From Eutypella sp. D-1 (lineage: Eukaryota > Ascomycota > Sordariomycetes > Xylariales > Diatrypaceae): 64,000 bases of DNA. This document shows, one piece after another, positions 43,577-54,566 of this stretch. Under the pieces are notes generated by a model. That model saw nothing but the letters and a program-made list of their open reading frames with translations, searched no databases and was not told where the DNA came from. The stretch spans positions 62,001 through 126,000 of the forward strand of contig JAJTTP010000016.1 in assembly GCA_023313575.1 (NCBI GenBank), read 5' to 3'. Both the position numbers and the translations under genes were made by a program. Position 1 is the stretch's first letter. Every line of letters begins with the position of its first letter.

Positions 43577-46169
43577 ATGGGGGCAACGATGTGGCCGAGC
43601 ACCGGATCTTCCAGCTTACAGAGAACGTACGACGAGAGCTACCTAAAATGTTCGACAGCCGTATATTATGAGAGCCAGGGGGACGAGAAAGAGGCCATGT
43701 CATGTTGGAAGAGCGCCCTGGACCAGATTCGCCAGAACCCAACCCATAAGAAACAGCCCAATCACGCTCCCAAGTCCGAGACCGAACGCGCTCTTCTCGA
43801 GAGTATAAGAGAATTGGAAGTCCAATGTCAAGAAAGGATTGATTTACTTGAGGCACTGAGAATATCACGCGAGGATGACCCGTCTTTTTCCGCCGGCATC
43901 GACACGAGAGTAACGGGGTCTTCATCATCCCCAGCTGGGAATAAGACCCCAGAGAGAGGATGGATTGGCGACGGAACTATACCTGCTATAACATATACAG
44001 AGTTGTCTAAGCCGCCTCCATTACCACACCGGCCATCATATCCAACCAGGAGTTCGAGCGAGCAGCCTGCAGTGGGCAATAGTGTTGGCAATAGTGTTGG
44101 CAATAATGGCATTCGAACAGACCAGACCATCCCTATATCTACACGGCCCCCATCTCTACCACCATATGGCCCATCAACCACGAAAAATGCTCAGGACGAC
44201 AGGTCACCAAGCCCAGATAAACATAGCATGCGAACGACACTTCGGACTGGAAAATCTGAGAAGCCCTCGCGATCATCCCGCTCCTCGGCCAAGCTCACCA
44301 AGGGTCCAGGTGCGAGCAAAGCTGCCACTTTAGCCTGGACTAGTATCACTTCTCGACAACCTCTCACGAGGACGTCTTCCGCCGACGTTTCCAAGAGCAC
44401 TTCAAAGCCATCTGAGCGTAGGCAGTCTTCTGACTATACCGGAACCCATTCGGCTTCCCCGCCTCTGCGCTGGGATGGCAATAGGAGGCGACTTGTTCCT
44501 CTAGAAACCAATTCTACCAGCACGTCCCGTGCCCGCCCAGAACCGGAACCACCATCACGTAAATCAGCAGACTATGCATATACATCGAATGGTCCTTCAA
44601 CGCTAGCACTAGGGGCTGCTTCGAGTGCTATTAGCTCTCTCTCTATTCAGGACAAACCAGATCAAGCTGCAAGGCTAGGCCTGAACCGGCGGGGCTCGTC
44701 CCCTTGGAAGAATACAGCGAAAAATTCAGACGGGACTATTTCTACCCCTAACCCAGCTACGACTTCGACAGAGAGTTTAATACGGAGAAAGCCCGTCGGG
44801 CCATCAGTGCAGACTGAACCGAATAGCGCCAAGAAACGGGCAGCGCGGGAGAGGTCTAACTCGGAATTGAAGTCCGACTCTACCTCAATGGACGAGGAAC
44901 CTAGAGAGCCAAGTACGACCTATCGGAGGCGGAAAGGGAAGCAAAAGGAGGATCCCGTGCCAGCAGATACCACCCGGTCCCAGTCCCCGGCAGAATCCAC
45001 GGATGACGAAGGTAAGGCGCAGAGGAGCGAGTGGGAGAGGAGGAAGAAGGCGGTCCTCAAAAATCTACCTCCGGGCGTCGATTCCGCCGCGGCGAAGGCG
45101 ATTTTCAACGAGATCGTGGTTCACGGCGATGAGGTGCGCTGGAGCGACGTCGCGGGACTGGAGGTGGCGAAGAACGCGCTCCGGGAGACAGTGGTGTACC
45201 CGTTCCTACGACCGGATCTGTTCATGGGCCTTCGGGAACCGGCGCGGGGCATGCTGCTGTTCGGCCCTCCGGGAACGGGCAAGACGATGCTGGCGCGCGC
45301 GGTGGCGACCGAGTCCCAGTCCACCTTCTTCTCCATCTCCGCCAGCAGCCTTACGAGCAAGTACCTGGGCGAGTCGGAGAAGCTGGTGCGCGCCCTGTTC
45401 GCCCTAGCCAAGCTCATGGCCCCCAGCATCATCTTCGTCGACGAGATCGACTCCCTGCTGTCCCAGCGCTCCGGTTCCGGCGAGCACGAGGCCACCCGCC
45501 GGATCAAGACCGAGTTCCTGATTCAGTGGAGCGACCTGCAGCGGGCCGCCGCCGGGCGCGAGAGCCCTAGCCCTGGGCCGGGGGGCGGCGCCGGAAGCGC
45601 TGCAGCCGCAGCCGCAGCCAAGGACAAAGGCGACCCCAACCGGGTCCTCGTGCTCGCCGCGACGAACCTGCCGTGGGCCATCGACGAGGCGGCGCGCAGG
45701 CGGTTCGTAAGACGCCAGTACATCCCGCTCCCCGAACCAGAGACGAGGGCCACGCAGCTGAGGACGCTGCTTAGCCAGCAGAAGCACAGCCTCACGGACG
45801 CCGACATAGCCGAGCTGGTCAACGTGACGGAAGGTAAGCCTCCCCCCCCAAATATTTCCCTACACATCCTCGACCCAAGACGGGGTACAATGATTGAGAC
45901 CGCACAATGTAACTTACCTATGTCGACCTTCTTCTGCAATTGTAACAGGCTTCTCTGGTTCCGACATCACGGCGCTAGCCAAGGACGCGGCCATGGGCCC
46001 GCTGCGCTCGCTCGGCGAGGCGCTCCTGCACATGACGATGGACGAGATCCGACCGATCGAGCTGGGCGACTTCCGCGCCAGCCTCCGCACCATCCGCCCC
46101 AGCGTCAGCGGCGAGGGTTTGAAGGAGTACGAGGACTGGGCCCGGCAGTTCGGGGAGCGCGGCGGGTGA
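43577..46169 (+). CDS. SAP1: Sap1-like AAA ATPase
   Basis: Member of the meiotic clade of AAA ATPases (Vps4/katanin/spastin/fidgetin group), closest to yeast Sap1, whose cellular role is poorly defined. Two exons, 43577-45833 and 45949-46169; 825 residues. Residues about 17-60 form a helical MIT-like segment ([20 protein letters not shown]), followed by about 420 residues of Ser/Pro/Thr-rich disordered sequence. The AAA module starts near 519 ([16 protein letters not shown]), with Walker A GPPGTGKT (about 561-568), pore-loop [11 protein letters not shown], Walker B IIFVDEID, sensor-1 AATN, and arginine finger region [15 protein letters not shown] Gly/Ala-rich insert lies between Walker B and sensor 1. 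Exon 2 gives [19 protein letters not shown] (sensor 2 region). The start is the first in-frame ATG, but the frame is open for over 100 nt upstream. Confidence 0.91.
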
Positions 46170-47108
46170 GGTGGGAAGGTGGGAAGCGAGGATTTTATCT
46201 CGCTGTCTGTGCTTTGTTTGCTTCATACACGTGCTATAACGAGCGGGATGAATCATGGGATATGATTACATGAGAGCCCTGGATAAGGCATGTTATCTCG
46301 GTAGACAGGAGGAGCGAACAGCCTCTACCAATTTTTTTCATTTTTTTTTTCACCTTCTATTTTTTTGATACCCGAGGCACGCACGATCAATGCCTCGAGA
46401 ACTCCTCCGGGCGTTCATAGCATTGGGCGCTGGAGTCGGGGTGTACAGACGGCCAGGCAGACAGACAGACAGACAGGTTACTAGGGCTGGATGGACAGGG
46501 TAGGGCATACTATAAGCATATGATACCTTAGGTAGTTACTTGGAACTCATTGGGAGTGAGGCAGTGAGGCAGAAAGGGCAAAAAGAAAAGGGAAAGGGAA
46601 AGGGAAGACCGGAATCAATAAATGCAGTTTGGGGGTTATTACCATCGAATTCCTTTTTTTTTCCCTTTTTTAATATTCTTTTTCGCTCATGCAGATCCAG
46701 GTCTATTGCATCTATATCATCACCCTCCTCTATCCATCCACATCCCCCCCTTCCAGTTGTACAAATATGCTACATTTCGGAGACGCGACGTCATATATAC
46801 AAATGTATGTATGTATGTGCAGGCGCACTCTCCGTGCGGGAGGAGGCCAATGTGAGTATTCTTTTTTTCTTTCTTTCTTCTTTTCATTGAACCTCCCAGC
46901 GGAACCCCGAGAGAATCCCCCCACGCACCGCTATGCATCGTACACACGCCCACCATGGGTCTTAGTTGTAAAATGGGAGGGTAGGAAATATATATACACA
47001 CTTCCACAGCCTCCTTTTTTCTTTCTTCCCCTCCGAGGGCTCCAACCTAATTTTTCTTCTTTTTTCCAAGGGGAAGCCTTTTCTCCCCCACCATCCCCCT
47101 TTCGTTCC
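46170..47108. other. Intergenic between convergent SAP1 and MRPS17
   Basis: Two poly-T stretches (46330-46365) follow the SAP1 stop and an ACAG repeat lies at 46458-46477. A long plus frame from 46689 runs antisense into the MRPS17 gene and is a shadow. No other gene seen. Confidence 0.5.
46458..46477. repeat. CAGA tetranucleotide repeat
   Basis: About five tandem copies of CAGA in the SAP1 downstream region. Confidence 0.8.
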
Positions 47109-47759
47109 TCAATCGACGCCGCCGAAATCATTCGCGGGGCCATCGCTCTGCGTGAGTTTGGCGATGGCCTTGGTGGCCTGATTCGCCGTCTTATTGGAAA
47201 CCTGGAGGAGGTGCTCGGCAGAGAGATGGAGGGCAGCAGAACGGCGGAGCAAATCGCGACGGGCGTCCTTGATGGCGCGGCGTTCGGCGCGTTCGGCGAT
47301 GCGCTCCTCGAGGGTCGGCACGGGCGGCCGCTCGTCGATCCCCGGCCCGTACGGCGCGATGATGTGCTTCACCACGTGCCGCACGTGCTGCGATACCCGC
47401 CACGACTGCTCGATCGCTACCACGTCCCCCTGCCGTACCGAGTTCGCGGGGTCGTGTACGAGTTTGTACCGTGGTGCTTTGAACCACTGCGGGTTGGGGG
47501 GGGAAAGGAGGTGTTTTCGTTAGCGGTGGGTGTTCCAAGAAAAAGATTTAAAGAAAAAAAAAAGCGTCGTGTGGGTGTATGCGCAAGTACGCAAACGTAG
47601 GTGGTACCTTACCTTCTGTACCCTGGGCTCATATCGCATGCCACCCAGCTTGATCTTGAACGTCTTGTCCATCTTCCCGGCGGACACGACGACGCCGGTG
47701 AATTCCTTGGCCGCCCGCCGCGCAGCGGAGGCGGCAGTAGCGGCCACTTCTGACGCCAT
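47109..47759 (-). CDS. MRPS17: Mitochondrial small-subunit ribosomal protein uS17m
   Basis: Primary rRNA-binding OB-fold protein of the mitochondrial small subunit. Two exons on the minus strand, 47759-47613 and 47486-47109, give 174 residues; the intron (126 nt, GTAAGG...CGCAG) is in phase 0. Recognition: FTGVVVSAGKMDKTFKIKLG, the bacterial S17 start (GxVVSxKMxKT), then after the junction WFKAPRYKLVHDP, GDVVAIEQSWRVSQHVRHVV, corresponding to the S17 GDxVxIxExRPLSKxK block, and a fungal-type C-terminal extension (about 60 residues, helical, Ala/Arg/Glu-rich). The Ala-rich first 17 residues may act as the import signal. Convergent with SAP1. Confidence 0.93.
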
Positions 47760-48423
47760 TGCGTCTTCCCCCCCGTCTTGTGGTGTTTCTCCCTCTTGTT
47801 CTCGCGTATAGTCTCTTCACGGCAGCGGGGTTTCTCTATTTTGTTACGTAGAGGATTGCGGGTTCATGGTCATCATTGTCGTCGTCGTCGTTGTCGTCGT
47901 TGTGGTTTAGCAGGTGCTGGAAATGTTGAAAATCCACCGGCGGGCTTGCTTATCGGGGCCCGCTTATCGGGACCCGAAAATCAATCAATCAATCGGCGAA
48001 CCAAAAAGATTACTTTATCCCATATATGTAAGTACTATGTATACCTATATATTGGAACTTTCCATCCTATCAGAGCTATGAACATGATCACCACCGGTCC
48101 CCCTTTTGGACGGGACGAACGTGGAAAATTCAACATCTTTTACTCCCCCAAAAAAGTCAGACCGGCTGAATGCACCTGTGAGGTTGCCAAGATATTCATT
48201 TTCCACCTGTACCTGGCAGTCAAGCAGTCACCTTTGCCCGGCTGCCCGGGCGACTTTGCTCTGTTGCACGGTCAGACCGTTTGACAGAAATTCAAGGCTG
48301 GACGACGGTAGGGTGAGACATGTGTGCGTATACCGGTCTCCGGGACAGGGACGTTCCAAGGTTATAAGGTTCCAAGGTGAGTGCGAAAGTCAACCTGGAA
48401 AAATCTATCCTCTTGTCACTTGA
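47760..48423. other. Intergenic upstream of MRPS17
   Basis: Contains a CGT(T/C) trinucleotide run (47876-47906) in the MRPS17 promoter side and CAATCAATCAATC at about 47980-47993. No gene supported. Confidence 0.45.
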
Positions 48424-49260
48424 GCCACGTACAGTGAGTCCAGCTGCCGGCGGCTTCACCCAAGCGTCAGATCACTCATCTGGCAAGCCATGCCACGCAT
48501 GCGTGTATCAACTTGGGTGCCATTTGAGAAATTTATTCACCTACCAGAAAGTTCGGACTTCGAAACGAGACCGTCACTGGCCTCGGCATTGGACAAGCCA
48601 GAGTTCACCCATCTCGAAGTCTTAGAACTCTGTTTTAGGGATGCTTCCAAGAATGGATCCCCGGGACTCCGTGTCGAGGAACCTCATCATCCGTATCAAC
48701 CCAGCGATGACCCCTTGAGTCGGGCAGTGAACCGTATCCTGAAGCTGCCTAATATTAAGAAAGCGCAGCTAACTCGTTCATAGGTCTTATCCCCCGAGGT
48801 GTTTGCACTAGACCAGGGAGACGCAGGTAGTTACAGATCCCTCGAAGAACTGCAGCTTGATCTCTCTCCGAGGATGCCTAACGGCGCATGGTATTTTGGC
48901 CCAGCATTGAAAGTACTTCCCCCAGGCTACAGAACCCCCCGCGGTCAACGCCCGGTCTTCCCTCGTTGGCCTACGGTGAAGCCTTTCCTCATGGCCATGG
49001 CCCGCGCCGTCACCAGAATGCTGTCCTTAAAGAGAGCTGGATGCTCGTGGTCCTATGAGCGGCCACCACGAAACAGTTCAGTAGAATACTGCGGTCCAGG
49101 ACAGAAGCGGCGCCCCCACAAGAAACACGAGGATCTATTCGCATATTATCCATCCGACGAATTTCTGGCTGATGGCCGTTGGCTAATGCGCTTTGGTGCG
49201 TCCCAGGAAGAATTACGCTACGGTATGGAAGATTGGCGCCGTCTGGATGGGCGGGTATAG
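48424..49260 (+). pseudogene. Leucine-rich F-box-like fragment, interrupted
   Basis: An open frame from 48424 to 49260 is broken only by one TAG at 48781-48783. The part before it reads LIWQAMPRM and LASALDKPEFTHLEVLELCF, RAVNRILKLPNIKKAQL; the part after it reads LSPEVFALDQG, YRSLEELQLDLSPRMPNG. This pattern of leucine-rich strands and SPEVF/LEEL blocks recalls the C-terminal repeats of fungal F-box proteins, but I cannot name a family firmly. The TAG is preceded by CTAAC eight bases upstream, so an intron ending there is possible as well as a true stop. No F-box itself is seen upstream, where the frame closes at a TGA (48421). Either a decayed gene or a mis-split model. Confidence 0.4.
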
Positions 49261-50661
49261 CTTCCGAAAGAGCTACGGCTTCCGGAGGAGCTGGTACAAC
49301 TTCTGGAGGAGGTGATATAGTTTCTGCACTTAGAAGGTCATCGTTATAAGGCTTCTGGTTAGCTGGTCCAGATAGACGATCCGGCCCGAGGAACCTGGAA
49401 TCGCCGGCATCCTAATGGCCGGTCCAGAAATCTTCTACACTACGCTGCTCATGCTGACGTCTTCGTGCACAATGACATGCTGTGCCCATAGTAGGGTAGG
49501 GTCTTTGTCTATGCTGCTAGGATAGGAAGAATAGCCGACTAGCTTCTGGTCGTAGGAGGATATTTTCGAGCCTAGACACGACTTTGAGCTAGATGGCATG
49601 GCACTCGTCACTTGAGTAGAATATAGGCATCCTAAAACTACTGTGTTCACTTATGTATGGCTTTGCTTGTTTTAGACGGGCAGAACCGGGTTTGTCTTTT
49701 TGCCATCTCTCTACTTGGTTAGTGACCACATATCACATAACCCCTCCAGTTTCTAAGACTAGTAGCCAGACAGTGACATAATAAGCGTAGTTAACCCTTA
49801 CCCGCCCCTTGACAGGTTGATATGTTAATATCGTGACGTAGAGTGAGTGAGCTCTGTTGGGCTCTCCAGCCTTTAGCAGGAATTCGGCGGGTAAACCATC
49901 GCTCCGTCTACGAGACTTATGAGTTCATGACCAAGTGACCGGGCCCCTTTCGTTCCTAATGACTCGGCCGTAAGTAGGAAAGATCTGCCCATGAGTCTCG
50001 ACGCATAAGCCAGATAAGGGAGACGACGATAGTACGTGCGTTTCTTGTTTCATCTAGAGTTCATAGATCTTCGTGGCGTTATCCCGTATCAGGCGAACCA
50101 GCGCCTTCCAGATCTAGAAAGCCCCGCAAACCCCCGGATCTGAGCTGAAAAGCTTGTCTGTGCTGAGCACAAATGCCGGAATTACACCCGCCCCTCCCCA
50201 GGCAAGTCATTGCACCGTTGCTGAAATAGCTGCATAGTTAGGGCTAGCCGCAAACGCGAAACAATCCTCGCGATCTTACTACGATGATTACCGGCGGCGG
50301 TTGGGCGGTTGGGTGGGTTAAGATCGACGGTGGCAGTTGACAAATTGCGATTAGCGAGGGTGTGCGCCAATGACGTGACAGCTGAAACCCCCCATCGACC
50401 TATAGTATCTCAGCTGATCGACCCGTGCTTCGAAAGACATGACGAACTGACTTTGGGCAATACCTCCTCCTAGCTTATCAGGGTGTGATCTAGGAATGAC
50501 GGTCCCTGAGCTAGTATCTCATACACGTAGAAGACATCATCAACGACCTCAATCGAGGCATATAAGATGGTCTCGATGTGCCAACCTCAACCTAGGTGGG
50601 CTGATCAGACTCACCATCAATCTCCTACATACGCTGTAGAACTCAACAGAGAAGCATCAAC
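49261..50661. other. Intergenic, 1.4 kb
   Basis: No recognisable gene. The first 60 nt after 49260 contain degenerate repeats of a TTCCGGAGGAGCT-like unit (49261-49330). The right end holds the lysozyme promoter. Confidence 0.45.
50559..50567 (+). promoter_or_regulatory. Probable TATA box of lysozyme gene
   Basis: CATATAAGA lies about 100 nt before the GH25 start codon, the usual distance for a fungal TATA element plus leader. Inferred from sequence and position. Confidence 0.5.
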
Positions 50662-51498
50662 ATGAAGTCTTTCATCGCTCTCGGATTAGCCTTCTGCGGC
50701 ATAGCCCTCGGTGCCGTACCCGGGTTCGACATCTCCCATTATCAAGCGACACCGTACAAGTTCAAGGATGCCTACTCCTCCGGGGCCCGCTTCGTTATCA
50801 TCAAGGTGAGCAAAGTTCTTGCCATCCTATCTCTTTGGATGTCTGAGGCAACATGCAAGGGAAGATACCCGACGCTGACTGTTGATAGGCTACTGAAGGC
50901 ACGTCTTATAAAGACCCCTCCTTCTCGTCGCACTACGGCGGCGCGACCAATGCCGGCTTCATCCGCGGTGCGTACCACTTCGCGCACCTGGACTCGAGCA
51001 CCGGCGCAGCGCAGGTAAGTTCGGAGCGGGGTCCGCTTCACTTCACTTCACTTCCCCGTTTATCCCGGTGCTTTCGCTGGGTAAGCCTGCTGACCCAAGA
51101 CCTCGCAGGCCAAGTACTTCCTGAAGAACGGCGGGAACTGGAGCGGGGACGGGATCACGCTTCCGGGGATGCTGGACCTGGAGGGCAAATGCGTGGTGTC
51201 GGCGAAGGAGGCGGTGGCGTGGATCAAGGATTTCAGCGACACGTACCACGCCAGCACGGGGCGGTACCCGCTGCTGTACACGAACCCATCGTGGTGGTCG
51301 GAGTGCACCGGAAACTCCAAGGCCTTCACCGACACCAACCCCCTCGTCCTCGCCCGCTACAGCTCCTCTGCCGGCACCCCGCCCGGTGGCTGGCCCTACT
51401 ATACTATCTGGCAGTTCAACGATAAGTATAAGTATGGCGGCGATTCCGATACTTTCAACGGCGACATCAACAGTCTGCAGAAGCTGGCCACTGGTTGA
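50662..51498 (+). CDS. Secreted GH25 lysozyme (Chalaropsis type)
   Basis: Family 25 glycoside hydrolase; known members are N,O-diacetylmuramidases that cut bacterial peptidoglycan, including O-acetylated forms. Three exons, 50662-50805, 50889-51014 and 51109-51498, give 219 residues, close to the Chalaropsis enzyme plus signal peptide. Residues 1-18 (MKSFIALGLAFCGIALGA) are a clear signal peptide; the mature protein begins near VPGFDISHYQ, with Asp23 in the conserved DIS motif. MLDLEGK carries the catalytic DxE pair (Asp113, Glu115). Also seen: FVIIKATEGTSYKDPSF across intron 1, GAYHFAHL, YTNPSWW, and YYTIWQFND near the C-terminus. Fungi lack peptidoglycan, so the target should be bacteria; the family may have been acquired from bacteria in the past, which is an inference. 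Confidence 0.95.
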
Positions 51499-52655
51499 AG
51501 GTAGGAGGGGCTCTCTCGAAGTGGTTGCTTGTCGTGTAAGCCAAGTTGAATGTGTGAGAGTAAGGGAGTGGCCGGGCAGGCTGCACATCACAGACACCCG
51601 AGAGTAATGGATGGAGAAAACAAGTGAAATAGAAGTTATGTTTAAGAATGGGAAATTCTTTTGATGCCCCAAACATAGCTACTTCTTATGCATCCTCGCT
51701 AGCAATAGCAAAAACTGTAATCAGGTGTGCTGATATTTGTCTATCCCAATGTTGCAGTATTTACGCATTGGGCCAACTCTCAAATAATATAGATAATTTT
51801 CTAGGTACACAGCGTCTCCAACCGTGTATTTATTCTCATATGCTAGAATACCTCTCTATCAATGTTCTATCGTATGCATTATACTTCACTCATGAGGATG
51901 GATGTTTGCTGGTCCGTGGATAGGTGTGGTCGAGGAGTATGTGGGCCCCAACGACTGTATCTCCTATTTAACCCCTAATTCCACTCTAGTGAATGTAGAC
52001 GAACGTATCATCCCATGGCTCACATGCTGAATTGGCGATGATTGTCAATTAATGAATATAGTCTTTTTTTCCCTTCCTATATTACAGTATTAATAAAACC
52101 TATCATGCTTTTCCAACACTGACAGGTTATGGGTGGCGATATACGATTATCTCCGAAACAGGTCAATTACGCGTTGACAACTCACCGGGCCCTTGACCTC
52201 GAGGATGATTCACGGCGCTCGAAGGAGTCAGTCATCTGAGAGCAGTTGTGGAGTTTTGATGGCCGCGAACCTATGGGGGGATGGTTTAGCTGTATCTGGT
52301 AGGCAGCACTACCCACCAGCCCAATCAACACCCATGCGGGCGCATGCAAGTCACAAATCACACCGAAAACCATGCAAGTGATACGAGAGGGGGTATCCTG
52401 TAAGCAATAGATATACGCATAGCATGTTAAAGGCCTTCGGATCGCGATGATGAGGCTTGCAGGAAGTAAGAAAGTGAATTTCTGTAGGTCGGGCATCCCG
52501 GCCGGTGCCGTTGAGCCCGGGCTAGTCTTTCACCATACTTAACATGACCGTCCCCAATGTAATGGGCTGGTTGTACCTGTCGTAGTATTCGGTTTACTAT
52601 TACTTGGTTTGGTTACCACCTAATCTGGCTACGGCGACCGCAAGATTGTGCAAAG
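51499..52655. other. Intergenic, 1.2 kb
   Basis: A/T-rich from 51,620 to 52,100, probably the lysozyme 3' region. No gene recognised. Confidence 0.5.
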
Positions 52656-54566
52656 ATGGACGACTTCTTCTTTGAAGAGGAGATGAGGCTGTGCGATATA
52701 CGCCTAGAGGCGACACATTCTCTAGAGATACTCAACTATTCGGTAAGTGCGAGGTTGGAGGTCCTGCGGCTTGCGTGACGCATTTGGAACATCCATGCCA
52801 GCCTTGTTATCAAGAAAAGTCCGGCTGATCACGGCGGTGCCGTTAGGATCCGGGGCTGGACAGCTTCGAGTGGCACTCGCTGCAAACGCACGATTTCGAT
52901 AACTTCGTTACGCGAAAGGTTGGCTATATTTCCGACGGTGGTGTATGGGAGAAGTGTATAGTCCAATGTTGATGTTTTCATATAGGGAGTGTTTGCGCCG
53001 CCAAAACTAAAGGATGGCGTCTCTTCCAAGGGTGGATTGAGATTGGTGTAAGTAGGATGATTGGTTGAGGCTAGAAAGTGAGAAGGTGTTGATGCGAAGT
53101 GAGTCCACTAGGGTACATCCAATGGCAGCAAATGCGGCCACCTTTTCGCCGCGCACGCTATCGCTTCCGCAAGACAAATACAAGCAACTCGTACGCGAGT
53201 GGCGCCTGCCAACAAGAGCGGCGGAGACTTCGGCCGTCGTTGGACCCTTCTTTTGGCACGAGCTTGTAGAGCTTGACGGAGAGAAGCACTTGCGTAAGTA
53301 GTCCCGGTCCACCTTTCCAGCCCGCCGTCATCTGGCCTCCGCTCGGGAGGCTGTGGATTTCTGTTGCTGGTAGGCGAGGGAATGAAGTATGACTGACGGA
53401 CAACTAGAAATCATCTTCCGGAAATCTGACGTCAAATGGCGCGATAATAGTAGAGGATGGGAAATGATGCTTTCATATTCGTTCGAGACGGGGATTACTT
53501 CCGGGTATCTAAAAGGCACCAAAAACGCGGATATCGAGACGCTCGTGAAACACCATGTGCAGAGCTGTGCCAGATCGGCTGGACACCCGCTCTTTCTCCC
53601 CGTCCTTCAACTTTACCGCGAGCTTCCCCTCGACAATGACACGAGGCAGCGGGCCTTTCGACACGAGGTGCGGAAACTGGAAGAAGAACTGCTGAATAGG
53701 TACTATGACCCGGCAGCGCCCGTGGAGGAAGATCGCGAATTGATACTCGAAAACATAGTCTCCAGACTACATCATTACCAATGCGAAGTGCTGTGGAAGC
53801 GCCCCCAGACGTGGCGGAACGTCGTGAGAAGGATGATGAAGGCGAACGAGAGATTTCAAGATGAGTTGCTAAAGAAGCAGCAGCAAGACCCGTCAATGCA
53901 GAGAGTACATCAGACTATATCGAGCCGGCTGGACTTCCTTGAAGCTAAGCTGGACGGCCTTGATGGCTACACCCAGATTACGCTGGATCGTATGAATATG
54001 CTACGAGGACTGGTAAGTTCCAAAGGGTCGCCTGGGTGTATCTCAGCCTTACTTTGACTTCCTTGAATGTCTAAGCATGCATATAGATAAACACGATTAT
54101 CGGACAAGCAGAGTCAAGGTTCAGCCGCGAAATAGCTGATGCGAGCCGACGCGATGGCATCTCAATGAAGACACTGGCGATGCTCGGTGCAACATTCCTT
54201 CCGGGGACGTTCCTGTCTTCGCTTTTCAGCATGTCATTCTTCGACTTCGGTAGGGGTAAGTGGCCACAGACAGACAAGAAGCTCCCGCCCCCTGTCCCCA
54301 ACAAAACGCAACGCTGGGAGAGGCTAACACGGTAGCTCGTGACAGACCTGCAGAACGGTGCGGTCTCCAGACGATTATGGATCTACTTTGCCCTCATGAT
54401 ACCGCTGACAGCGCTTGTACTCTGGGCTTGGTGGAAATATGACGAGGTCTCAATGAAGTCAGCGAGGATGGTGGATGCACAGGCCCGCCTAAACGACCCT
54501 GAAGATCCCCGTATGCGGACAGTCCGGAGATTGATGCTACGAACATACTCTCTAACTCTAAAGTGA
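52656..54566 (+). CDS. CorA-like two-transmembrane protein (copy 2)
   Basis: Seven exons joined in phase: 52656-52742, 52847-52918, 52986-53047, 53100-53293, 53408-54012, 54087-54255 and 54346-54566, giving 469 residues. Fungal CorA-like layout: N-terminal alpha/beta region with AETSAVVGPFFWHELVEL (about 115-130), WEMMLSYSFETGITSGYLKG, a long helical middle (about 210-365), and two membrane segments, about 369-391 (ATFLPGTFLSSLFSMSFF) and about 407-426 (LWIYFALMIPLTALVLWAWW), ending in a short basic tail. The GMN motif of true CorA channels is replaced by SMSFF, so transport is unproven. The exon 3/4 junction (52-nt intron, acceptor GCGAAG) is the weakest; exon 5 starts at a CTAG acceptor at 53407. 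Distantly similar to the 545-residue protein at 4297-5934. Confidence 0.8.

Noticed and set aside
46689..47600. 303-residue plus-strand frame
   Set aside because: It lies antisense to the two MRPS17 exons and their intron, and reads low-complexity sequence before that.
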